Positions 1-9,520 of a stretch of DNA of 64,000 bases are shown here, piece after piece. Position numbers and translations under genes: made by a program. A model generated the notes under the pieces. It saw only the letters and a list, made by a program, of their open reading frames with translations, had not been told where the DNA came from and did not search any database. Source of the stretch: Anastrepha obliqua (lineage: Eukaryota > Arthropoda > Insecta > Diptera > Tephritidae); the NCBI RefSeq assembly GCF_027943255.1, contig NC_072896.1, positions 3,100,001 through 3,164,000 on the forward strand. The letters run 5' to 3'. The stretch's first letter is position 1, and each line of letters starts with the position of its first letter.

Positions 1-690
1 TCATAGGTACATATGCACAAATACATATTTATTTCATAGATTTCACTAACTTCTCAGATATTTCACATTCCCACTCCAACTCCCTACTTTAGATTTGTTA
101 ATTTACTTACTATATAAAGCGACTCACAGACTGATTTGTTGTACAATTTGAAGTTTGTCACTTATGCTAACATGTCGAAAATGACAGACTAGGGAAACTG
201 GACGGTGTTCACTGAGAAATATAGAAAGTCGCTTGAGCTCCGGAAAAATGAAAGGGAAAAGTTCAACAAATTTTGTAAGCTTTGAGTTCTGTATTTTGTA
301 ACTAACACAATTATAAAGTACAACTTGAAAAATCATTTGTATTTTTCAACCTCTTATGACAATTTTTCCTTTTTTTGACACAATTTGGACAAATTGAGTT
401 ACAAAACATCGCAACATGTGAGGCTAACCCCCAAGCTTTCGTACGACTAGTCGAGTAACCTGATGACATCGTCTAGGGTTGTTTTAGTGCGTAGTCAGTA
501 GAGCCTCATATGTCAGCTTAAATAAGTTGTTGTCACTTAATGACACTGCCAATTCGCTTGCACTGCTCTTTTTAAGCACCGTAGAAAAAGAGTGCACAGC
601 ATAAGAATTAACGGAACTCTTTGAGCCTAAAAACTAGCTTTGAAATGTATATAGGTTTAGTGGTTTGATATCTATGGATACCAGCTACCA
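1..690. other. Unassigned AT-rich intergenic DNA
   Basis: No open frame with recognisable protein character, no RNA gene and no repeat that I can match elsewhere in the window. Short open frames here have no codon or motif support. Confidence 0.5.
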
Positions 691-714
691 TTCAAACTGT
701 TTCTACCGTCTACC

Positions 715-1002
715 GAATGGTAGTCACGTACCCACGCATTCGGCTGCGGTGGTCGCCTTGGGCATAAAACCTAATGATAGAAAACGTTTTTCTAATAGCG
801 GTCGCCCCTCGGTAGGCAATAGCAAACCTCCGAGTGTATTTTTGCCATGAAAAAGCTTCTCATAAAAAATCGACTGTTGTTCAGAGACGTCATAAAAGAG
901 TAGGCCCCTCCATTTGTGAAAAAAAAAAAATGTCAAGACGCACACTACAAATTGGAGTAGGAGCTCAGCCAAACACCTAACAAAGGTACCAGCAATATAC
1001 AT
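715..1002 (+). repeat. tRNA-derived SINE, copy A, with inverted head
   Basis: The body, from about 785 to 1002, reads in the sense direction on the plus strand and matches the bodies of the copies at 27.4, 39.6 and 55.1 kb. Shared landmarks are TTTTTCTAATAGCGGTCGCC, a CCTCCGAGTGTAT stretch, a GGCCCCTCCATTTGTG stretch and GCCAAACACC near the 3' end. The tRNA-like head (about 715-757, containing CATTCGGCTGCGGTGGTCGC) lies upstream but in the opposite orientation to the body. The copy is therefore rearranged, or is two adjoining fragments. An A-run interrupts the body near 918-930. Confidence 0.6.
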
Positions 1003-1312
1003 ACGAGCAAAATGTATCTCTAGCGAGTTTGGTTATGCTCTTAAAACTGGTAAAACTCACTATTTTCAATGCTGCCACATCTCTTTCAAGAGAGTTTCAT
1101 TAGACCGCGTTCGTACAGGGAGACCTCAACACTGCGAATTCTCTTTAGGTATTGCCAGTCATGTTCATCATCCTGTTCGACTGTTTGGCGGATTTTACCT
1201 CTAGATGCTAATTTTCACATACAATTTTTATTGATTTTGTTTAAAAATAGTGAAACCAGAAAGAATCTAAATTTTTACTTGTTTTATTTTAAAATAACAT
1301 CTTTTGAAAGAC
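1003..1312. other. Unassigned intergenic DNA
   Basis: No coding signal or matched repeat was recognised between the SINE fragment and the AT-rich repeat that follows. Confidence 0.4.
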
Positions 1313-1700
1313 CTTTTGCTATTGACCACGAAACACCACCTGAATCTTGAGTATTAAAGGCTATTAAAGACAAAAATAAGAAAAAATTACAAAAAAAAGA
1401 TTTTTTCTTAAACTCATTTTTCTTACATTTTTTTTTTCAAAATTTCCAAAAGAATAATTCCTAAAATTCGTTTTCATAATATTTTTTTTCCCAAAAAAAA
1501 TTTTTTTTGATTGTTTTTTTTTTCTATAAAAATGTTTAACTCCAAAAATAAAATAGTAAAAAAAAATATTTTTTAAAACTCTACAAAATTAAAAAAAATA
1601 AAGGTGTTAAAACGAACCGAAGATATTTTTCCTTTGCTATTGACCACGAACACCACCTGAATATTGAGTAACTTTCGGAGGAGTACATTTGTCGAAAAGT
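1313..1700 (+). repeat. AT-rich dispersed repeat, copy 1
   Basis: This block shares ordered landmarks with 3855-4330: GGCTATTAAAGACAAAAAT, an ACAAAAAAAA run, CATAATATTTTTTTTCC, and AACGAACCGAAGATATTTTT near the end. A phrase of about 39 bp (TTTGCTATTGACCACGAA followed by CACCACCTGAAT and TTGAGTA) occurs at about 1315-1353 and again at about 1632-1671, so the AT-rich core is bracketed by direct repeats. No protein coding is evident. The element class is unknown. Confidence 0.5.
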
Positions 1701-3850
1701 TATGTGAGATCTTTGTTGTAGAGGGGTCACTTCACTATAGAAATATGTACTAGGGTTTTCTGTACCATTATTTTTTGTAGAGAAAAAAAATTGTAGTCCA
1801 AAAATTGCATGTAATACTGTATTATTTTTCGACACGTCATAATTTTTAGAGCAAAACTAAAAATGCAAGTGGTAACAGTAAAAAACAAACCAACCGGCGA
1901 AGTAACGGATACTCTAATGTGTGCAGACCCATGTAATTTTTTGTTTACTGAGTGTAAAACTAAAAGTCGTATAGGTACAGGTTCATTTTTAAATAATTTT
2001 AATAATAAATCTTTAACAGGTGGCAACTCTATTCAAAATATATTTAGAATAACAGTTCCATCACCTAAAATTTCCTGCATATCAATTCCCGCATTCTCAT
2101 TTCGCTGCCTTAAACTATTTTCATATGCACTTAAAAACTAATTGAAAAAACAAGACAGCAATTTTACTTGTCTTCACGCCGCGACAATTGCCCATTCATA
2201 ATCACAGCTTTGCACAACCACCCGTATTTGTATGTAAATCCATTAAAATGAATCCAAGAAACAACCAAGAAGCAGAGTAATCACTATTATATATTTTGCA
2301 ACACTTGAAATCAATTGTTGCCGACACTCAAAGTGATTGCATCTAGAAAATAATGTTGCACCATGATTCGTACAACAACACTACCACGGTGACTAAAATG
2401 AGTGCACTGAATGCGCGGGCTGGTTGGCTGGCAGCGAAGAAACCCAATAGCGAAGCACTGTTGCAACATTATGTGGTACGGCAACTAGTACGCGCACGAG
2501 TACTTATGAGTGCGAATGTGTGGTAGTGTGTGAATATGCAAATCACACGAAACCGGTAACAGTGAACGGAAAGCAAAATGATTGTCAAATATGAGTAAGT
2601 CCAAAGAAAAAAGCAAGCGTGGAAAGTGATATCGTATGGAGAGAATGCAGAGAATGGAGAATGGAAAAATAGAAATGGAAATGGAAATGGAAATGCAAGA
2701 TTGTGCGCGAAATGCATTTCATTGATGTCTGTGATGTAAGTTGATTAGAGTGTGGTGTGGAAATGAGGTAAACGTTGATAGAAGAAGAAAAGTCAGGCGG
2801 TTGACATTTGAGATCATTCAGCTTAGTTAGCAGTCTCTACCATCACTTATTACATTCACTTGAAATGCAAATTTATAAATAAACAACATTCACTCACCCA
2901 CTCACTAGGATTGGCATATACCTCTCACACATTGCAGCCACACATTCGATGAAATGAGATGTGCAAGAGACCCAGTGTTGGAACGTAAGAAAATGAGAGT
3001 GCGTGAAATAAATGCCTGCATGGGGGAAAGAAGGTAATAAAGTTACAGGTGTATTCAAAATGGAAATGCATGCGAAGGGGAAATTTAATAACTGTCATTG
3101 AAAGTAAATTGCGCAAAAAACTGGAGCAAAGGCAACTTTTGTTAATAAACATAATATATATGCTTGCGTGCTACAAATATACATATATTTATATACATAT
3201 GTGCGAGTATTTGTAAAGCCTCTAATGTTTATACTTGTTGTTGTATTTTCCGTGTGCACCGCTTTGCTTTAATTTTTCAAACTTCAATTTTCTTTGCTTA
3301 CTTTTTCTTGCTTTTCCTTACAAGCTTGAAATTTTAAGTGGCAATTTCGCCAACATACCTGTCTGTTAGTGGCGCAGTGTGGCACAGGAAATGCAACGGA
3401 CGTGGTAAGTGGTTTAGTTGATTGTACCATTAGTGGAAGTATAAAGCTATTTGTTTTTACTTTACTTGAGGAAGCAATTCACGTAGTAAAAACACGATCT
3501 AACACAAAAGGTCTAGTTCCAGCACCAACTCCATTATGGCTGAAACGAATTGAATTAATTGATGTATTTATTTATTTATTTATTCAATTGGAAATTAATC
3601 TGCTTATATTTTTGGCCGCGGGAATTCATAATTAATTTGGCTACTTTATACCGCACGGGTGCTCTTACAGTCATCCTATAAATATTGCTCGTATGCTGAA
3701 CAAATCGGGTGATTCTACGCGCACAGCGAATAGGTGAAGAAGCAGTGCAAAATACTGATCTAAATACGTATTGCTCTACATACATACCTACAATATTCTT
3801 CAATAGTTTGCTATACGTATTTGAATATAATTCGAAAAGTTATGGGAATT
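1701..3850. other. Unassigned intergenic DNA with short simple repeats
   Basis: No gene is supported. A 92-codon frame at 1863-2141 on the plus strand has no recognisable domain and AT-biased composition. GGAAAT units repeat near 2660-2694 and TTTA units near 3565-3582. Otherwise the stretch is ordinary AT-rich intergenic DNA. Confidence 0.45.
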
Positions 3851-3854
3851 ACCC

Positions 3855-4340
3855 TATGAAACATTCAAGCCTGATTGGGCTATTAAAGACAAAAATTAGA
3901 CAAAATTACAAAAAAAAATATTGTTTCCTAAATCTGTTTTTTTCTACACTTTTTTTCAAATTTTCAAATAAAAATTTTATAAATTTTTTTTCCATAATAT
4001 TTTTTTTCCTAAACATTTTTTTCCCTAATTTTTTTTTCTAAAAATTTTTAACATTAATAATTAAATAGTTAAAAAAAATTATTTTTTAAAACTCTAAAAA
4101 ACTAAAAATTTACAAGCATTAAAACGAACCGAAGATATTTTTTCAAAAAACAATTTTTTTAAGTATATTTTGTCGTGAAAAAATTCTAAGAATACAAAAA
4201 TTTCAAAATGGTAAAAGAATCAAAGATATTTCGCTTCGAAAGGTTATGTGCCAAATTTTTCAACATTGAATAAATTTCAAAATTATTAAATTTTTTCTAA
4301 AAGTTATGGAATTCCCCCTATGTAACTTTCAGATAATATT
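3855..4340 (+). repeat. AT-rich dispersed repeat, copy 2
   Basis: This is the second copy of the AT-rich family seen at 1313-1700, with the same order of landmarks (GGCTATTAAAGAC, then the poly-T core, then CGAACCGAAGATATTTTTTC). It is bracketed by related phrases AAAAGTTATGGGAATTACCC at about 3835 and AAAAGTTATGGAATTCCCCC at about 4302. A partly similar, more degraded block follows to about 4680. There is no coding content. Confidence 0.45.
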
Positions 4341-5030
4341 AAGAATAGCCTCGCCTATTAGCGGCTATTACAAACAACATTTTTTTTTGTTAAAAATATT
4401 TATTATATTTTAAACAGCTTAAAAAAATATGTTAAAAAATTTTACAAAATTAAAAAGTTAAAAGTGGTAAAATGAAACCAAAATATTAAAAAAGATATAT
4501 TTAAGTACATTTTGTTGGAAAGAATGTAAGAAAATAAAAGAAGATACGTTAGTAAAAAAGACCAAAGATATTTCACTTTAAAAAACTGTATACCAAAATT
4601 TTCAAAATTATTCAATTTTTTCCAAAATTTTTCAGTTTACTTCATATTATAACTACATAAGTTCAAAATAACATAATTTTCGGAAAAATTTCCGATACTG
4701 TCTAAACTACTTGGACTATTTGAGATGGAACCGCCTTGACATAATTACCAAAAGAAAAGTCGCAAAAATGATTGAGATAAGCAGAAATAAGAGCAAATTA
4801 TTTTTCCTCTGCTCTGCCTTTATGAAAAAAATGTATAACAATATCCTTTTTATATTTATGAAGACTTTAATGTCGGGTTTCTCTTGACCTTCGTGCTTTA
4901 CCATAAGACACTCTTTCAGAAAACGAGCGAATTTACTGTCATATAAACACTAGATGAAATGATAGAGTATTAATGGCAGAGAGCTGCGTGAGGCCGATGA
5001 TATCACAAACGGCGGCATGAAATCGTCTCA
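4341..5030. other. Unassigned AT-rich DNA
   Basis: Continuation of low-complexity AT-rich sequence related to the preceding repeat up to about 4680, then unassigned sequence. The 62-codon minus-strand frame at 4716-4904 has no recognised features. Confidence 0.35.
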
Positions 5031-5034
5031 AAAC

Positions 5035-5775
5035 CGGCCCTTAAATTTTGGGCTTCATGTGGGATGAAGGGCTAACGTTTAAGGCACACACTTAGTATCT
5101 AGTAGAAAAAGCTGAAAAAGTAGCAGTGGCACTATCTCGGCTCATCCTGAGCTCGGGAGGACCCGACAACAACGTAGGCTGCTGTACGTAAGCGCGGTCT
5201 GGTCTGATGCGCTGGATAAGACCTCACGCGCACGTGGAATGAGATCCTTGTATCGCCTTTACTGTGTAAGAGTGCGTAGCGCGTTCTGAACTATAGCAGA
5301 TTAGGCAGCCCTGGCAATACCTGGGCTTTACTCAATAGACATTTTGGTGAGGAAGATAGCTGAATCCTCAAAAAAAAAAAGGTGAGTCATCACGCATTGT
5401 TAGCAGAAGTGCTAGAGTGGGGGGAGCAATTCACCGAATGAACGTTGGACCTTTCGCCTAAATTCATCTGTACGAAGTTGGCTGGACGGACGAAATGGGG
5501 AAGTGGATTTTCAACTTGCCCAAATATTGATTGGACACGGTTGATTCAAATTTACATAAATTCGGACATGAAGAGGACTTTTACTGCATCTTCTGTGCAA
5601 ATGATGATATGGAAGACGTAAAGCATTGCTTGTTTTGTCTGTTCGGAGTTTGTAACCGAATGGATTGGCTAGAAGATTTAAGTTTAACAACCTGGTTGAT
5701 ATTTTACTTGAGCCAAAAGAAAGTTGGTCCGCTGTTTGCAATGTAACAAATAAAGTCATCACAAAGTTATGTGCC
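5035..5775 (+). pseudogene. R1-like LINE, C-terminal part, decayed
   Basis: In broken frames on the plus strand, the segment from 5050 to 5290 encodes text typical of the region after the reverse transcriptase in R1-type LINEs: DEGLTFKAH, then VEKAEKVAVALSRL, then a SSGGPDNN stretch and a V-SDAL remnant. At 5560-5650 comes a cysteine/histidine knuckle, CIFCANDDMEDVKHCLFCL, corresponding to the C-terminal zinc finger of these elements. Stops and frameshifts interrupt every segment, so no protein is made. No upstream endonuclease or RT core is present, which fits 5' truncation. The R1 assignment is from motif resemblance only. Confidence 0.6.
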
Positions 5776-6629
5776 GCTCTCCCTCCGCGAAGCAATAGGA
5801 GGCTTCGGCTTTCAATGATCTGTGCCACTTCTACAACAAAAAACAAACCCTCTGATGATGTTAGTAGAAGAACTAAAGGCAGTCGATTCCGAGCTGTGCG
5901 AAAGAACTTAACCTTTTGCAGTTAACAACTTGGCGTATTTGAGTCGGAACTTGAGTCTACACTCGCACAAGTTTCAAGTGACAATGAGGCCACACGTTGT
6001 TGAACTAGACAATGTGGTTCGTTCGCTGACTTTGTTTCGGAGAGTTGGAAGGGGACCACAATTTCGATCCAGAAATAAACTTTAGCAACGAGCGTATTTT
6101 TGGGTGAATGATTGTAAAATTACCAATGAAAAGTAAAATTACCGATATGGGACGACTCAAGAGGTTCACCAGCTGGTAATATATCTATAGAAAGGTGCTA
6201 TTTGAGATGGATTTACCCGAAATGGTCACCTCTCTCGAAAGAAACTTGAATTTACTATTAAGATTATGAAAGTTGAATCTGCTAACCTTTCTCTTGTAAG
6301 GCTTTTCCAGTGGAAGACAATACTCGTATATACGTCAGGCATTACAAAATTAGTTTTACAAGTATTTAGAAAAAGAGTATTAAAATGGCTTGAAGGTTTT
6401 GAAGCCTCCTTCTCTTTAAGAAAGGAGGGCTGATTAACTATGCCATTTAGTAACTAAATCAAAAATTAAATGCCCTATAGCTCTTTACGATTATGGGTTT
6501 CCGTCAAATTGATGAGCCTGAAAAGGAATATTTGTTCATGAATCCCCTGATAACTAAATTTTCTCACGACAATAACAGGCATTGTTTCTGTACGGACCAG
6601 TTTAGTTCTTTTAAATGGACGGTATTGTA
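5776..6629. other. Unassigned intergenic DNA
   Basis: No gene or matched repeat was recognised between the R1-like fragment and the short mariner derivative. Confidence 0.4.
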
Positions 6630-7117
6630 CAGAGTTTGATTGAAAAGTAATGAGCCTTCCCGCGCGGAGCGTCTGCCAAGCGATCAACCGAATCGGCTGG
6701 TGGAGGAAAATGATCGTTGGACCTTCCCCTTCCACTAGAGACCGGTCCCAGTTCGCTGGCAACAGCGGTGCAGTCAACATCGCTCCGCGTTTGAAAGCTG
6801 TTTTAAAAGTGTGTTAGGATTCGGTGCTTCCCCACCCTCCTTACAGTCCAGACCTGTCCCCTCCGGACTTCATCTTGTTCCCGCGCCTGAAACGAAAGCT
6901 GAAGGCGAGGCGTTTCGACTCCATCGAGACAATCCAAAAAACTGTGACAGCCGAATTGAACGCGATTCCGGCGAATGAGTTTAAAAAATGTTTCCTGCAG
7001 TGGAAGGAACGCTACCAGCGGCGTATTGACGCTCAAGGGTCCTATTTTGAAGAATATTAGTTGTATAAGCCAACTGCTTAAAAAAAATAAGGCTTATTGC
7101 TTTTCAATCAAACCCTG
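6630..7117 (+). mobile_element. Internally deleted mariner-family element (488 bp)
   Basis: Terminal inverted repeats of about 29 bp share GTTTGATTGAAAAG. The left starts CAGAGTTTGATTG at 6630; the right, read inward on the minus strand, starts CAGGGTTTGATTG at 7117. Both ends abut TA (6628-6629 and 7118-7119), the duplication made by Tc1/mariner elements. The interior keeps only the 3' third of the transposase, at about 6824-7060. That part has the motif PHPPYSPDLSPPDFILFPRL, which carries the third catalytic aspartate, and a tail ending GSYFEEY. The N-terminal helix-turn-helix and the first two catalytic aspartates are gone, so it is non-autonomous. Confidence 0.8.
6824..7060 (+). pseudogene. 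Mariner transposase C-terminal fragment
   Basis: This 78-codon open frame is the surviving catalytic C-terminus inside the 488-bp element. It carries YSPDLSPPDF (third acidic residue region), LKRKLKARRFDSIETIQ and the terminal GSYFEEY, all typical of DD34D mariner transposases. It is too short to be functional. The frame lies directly against sequence resembling element 5' DNA, so the loss was probably a single internal deletion. Confidence 0.75.
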
Positions 7118-7129
7118 TATCGAACAATG

Positions 7130-7640
7130 CAATCTCTAAAAGCTGGATCGCTACATAATTTCAACGGAAGTGGCTGTGACATATAAGATATCTCTCTCTA
7201 AATAATTTAGAACGGCACATTTGATACCTTGAGCTCAAAACTACACAAATTGCTATAACCAAAGAAGTAGAGAGTAGTTCGCCGACACAAGCATCTTTCA
7301 ACTTTTCAGATCTACGGTTGATGAATGAAATACCCACTTAGCTCTATTCGCACAATAATTGATATGGAAATTAAAATCTCACTAAGAGTTCATCGTAACA
7401 CCTTAGCCAGTAAAGTTAGTTAACAGCTCAATGTTACACTTAATTCCGATTGTTATGAGCAAAAGATTGAAAATATCTTTTAGAGAATTATTTGCCTCAT
7501 GCCATCTAACTGCATTGGTCAAGTTTGCTAAGCTTTCAGCGACATGCCACAGAGATTTAGAGTAGTGGAAGGTCATTTACCTTGCAAAAGTGGACCGAGG
7601 TGGCTGCTTTGAGGCACGCCGGAGTTAACATCATTTATGA
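7130..7640 (-). pseudogene. Jockey-like LINE reverse transcriptase remnant
   Basis: On the minus strand near 7630-7590 the sequence reads SGVPQ-SHLGPLL, matching the conserved RT block usually written SGVPQGSHLGP in jockey/I-type LINEs. Farther along, near 7370-7310, a frame reads DFNFHINYCANRAKWVFHS, like the segment after the YADD box. Frameshifts and stops lie between. I did not find an intact YADD box. It is a 5'- and 3'-truncated relic, and the class assignment is tentative. Confidence 0.5.
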
Positions 7641-8689
7641 GCTATTGCGTTTTATGCGGTGCGCGTATTTAATGCTGAATAAAAAAATTAATTAAATGTT
7701 GCAAAATCTTAGGAGGCTTTGCAATTACCATTTCAATTAAGAAATGTGAGTTTTAGTAACTCTTTTATTTCTGCTTAATAAAACGAGTTTGTTTTCTAAA
7801 TAATAGAGGCGCTTTTCTTGCGCCTTTCCTGTTCGACGCTCTAAGCACCATTCGGAAGTGAGTTAAATATTTAGTGGAAAACAAATTTGTGTTTCAGGTT
7901 TTAGGTTTGAACAATGTTTTATTTCACATCTCAACATTACATCAACAATTTACACATTTTCATACGTTTTATCAGTTATTTGGTAGTAGTAAAGAGTATG
8001 TTTTGTTTTTTATATTTTTTGTGGTTTTTTTTTGTTACATATTTTTAGTAAGTTTTTTGCTTAGCTTTTGTTCTCGCAGCATAATAAGTTCGTATAAAAA
8101 ATCATAAACTAAAAATTAAAAATTTAATTAAAAAATAATACAATACGGTCACACTAACTCACACAGGAGCATCACTTAAGCTAATTTTTTTATTTTTTAT
8201 TTTTTGTTTCTTTTTTTGTTTTGATTTATTCTCTGTTTAATACGAATATCGAAGATTATGATATGTATTTATATATTATATATAAGTGGTATGTATGTAA
8301 GTTGTATTCAATTTGCGTATAAGAATATTGCATATAAATCTTTGCAGGTATGTGTTGCATATTTTGCTAAGTAATAATGTAATTATAAAATCATTAAAAA
8401 TATATATTGCAATATTACAGCACGATTAACACTATTACTTCGCTAAGAGAAATGTTTACATATATTTACAAACATATACATATACAGTTATACTCTTATA
8501 TATATAAGTAGCATTAAAGGGAATCTCATATTGAATCACTTGCAAGTCTTTTACGCATTCGCATTAGCTAAGACTTATAGCTTACATACATACATCGCTA
8601 CATATACAAATATACATATGCAATATATTCGTATACATATTACCTCCAATGGGAGTAAATTAACTCAAAACAACAACAAGATCATTTAT
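7641..8689. other. Very AT-rich non-coding stretch
   Basis: Dominated by T-runs, TATATA tracts and TACATA-type repeats. No gene is supported. If the block at 8690-8945 is a minus-strand terminal exon, part of this could be its 3' untranslated region, but I see no direct evidence. Confidence 0.4.
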
Positions 8690-8945
8690 CACTTAACGAA
8701 CGAACTCGAACGCCACCGGCAACGCTCCATTTGCGACTGCAGCTCCAAAATATTCCACATGCGCCCAGAGTAGAGCAAGTGTTTTTAGGAATGTGTTCAC
8801 AAACTGTTGAATGTGCTGGTGGTGTGCGGAGGACGCGATTGGCCATGTCACAGGAACCCCACCCTGTTGGACGTGTCTCAACGGCGCCAAATATCACTGA
8901 TGGTCGGAATATTGTGTCATATATTCCTTTGTACAACTTGAAAAC
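8690..8945 (-). other. GC-rich block, possible exon, function unknown
   Basis: This stretch is clearly richer in G and C than the surrounding thousand bases and is open in several frames on both strands. The minus-strand frame ending with TAA near 8693 uses many C- or G-ending codons and reads FLKTLALLWAHVEYFGAAVA, then NGALPVAFEFVR and the stop. A second minus-strand frame ends GVRVRSLSDK near 8682. A plus-strand frame (8731-8952) ends SYIPLYNLKTA. I recognise none of these. It could be the last exon of a host gene on the minus strand, or a piece of an unidentified repeat. Confidence 0.3.
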
Positions 8946-9348
8946 TGCTTAAAAAACACTTAAAACTATTTATATGTATGTAAAAAAGTTTTTTAATGTT
9001 GAGTTTGCATAAAAAATTATGGCTTAAACTAAAATCGCAATCATAAATGTACATACGAAAAAAAAAACAGAAAACAAAAACAAAAAAAAACACGAAACAA
9101 ATAAAAATAATAATAATAATTGGTAAAAGATCAGTTATGTTTATGTGTCTATAGTACGTGTTTCTCAAATTCCAAAACGTTTCGCCTAATTCGAGTTCCA
9201 AAACGTTCCATTATCACGATCACGCGGTTACGGTAAATTTTTCTCAATTCATCTCACTTTTCATATTTTTCGTCTTTCGAGTCGCATCATCCATATCCTT
9301 TAGCTCGCTTTCTCTCTGGTTCGTCTGAACGTCGAGTGTTCGAAGGTC
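8946..9348. other. AT-rich spacer downstream of the PYPV-repeat gene
   Basis: A-rich tracts and an AATAATAATAATAATT simple repeat near 9105-9121. No gene is seen. It lies beyond the probable polyadenylation signal of the minus-strand gene. Confidence 0.4.
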
Positions 9349-9354
9349 TTTATT
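9349..9354 (-). terminator. Probable polyadenylation signal AATAAA
   Basis: AATAAA on the minus strand, about 170 bases after the TAA at 9521-9523 of the PYPV-repeat gene. Position and orientation fit a 3' end for that transcript. The intervening 3' untranslated region is rich in CT repeats on the minus strand. Confidence 0.5.
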
Positions 9355-9520
9355 CACAACTTTTTCTCAATGCTGTAACGAAAGAAAGAGGGAGAGAGAG
9401 AGGGAAGGAGCAGACGTGTGACGGAGTTTACGTAGACGGAGAGCAAGGCAAAGGCATATGGGCATTATGTGTGAATGAGGTATATGAGTGAGAGAGATGG
9501 AGAGAGATAGAATTGCCATA

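Noticed and set aside
1863..2141. 92-codon plus-strand frame with an ATG
   Set aside because: No recognisable motif, no splice or promoter support, and ordinary AT-rich composition.
3709..4041. 110-codon frame rich in Phe, Asn and Lys
   Set aside because: It reads through the AT-rich repeat core and is an artefact of T-runs.
8682..8936. 84-codon cysteine-containing minus-strand frame as a small secreted peptide
   Set aside because: No signal peptide at its start and it overlaps a frame with better codon use; left as an unassigned block.
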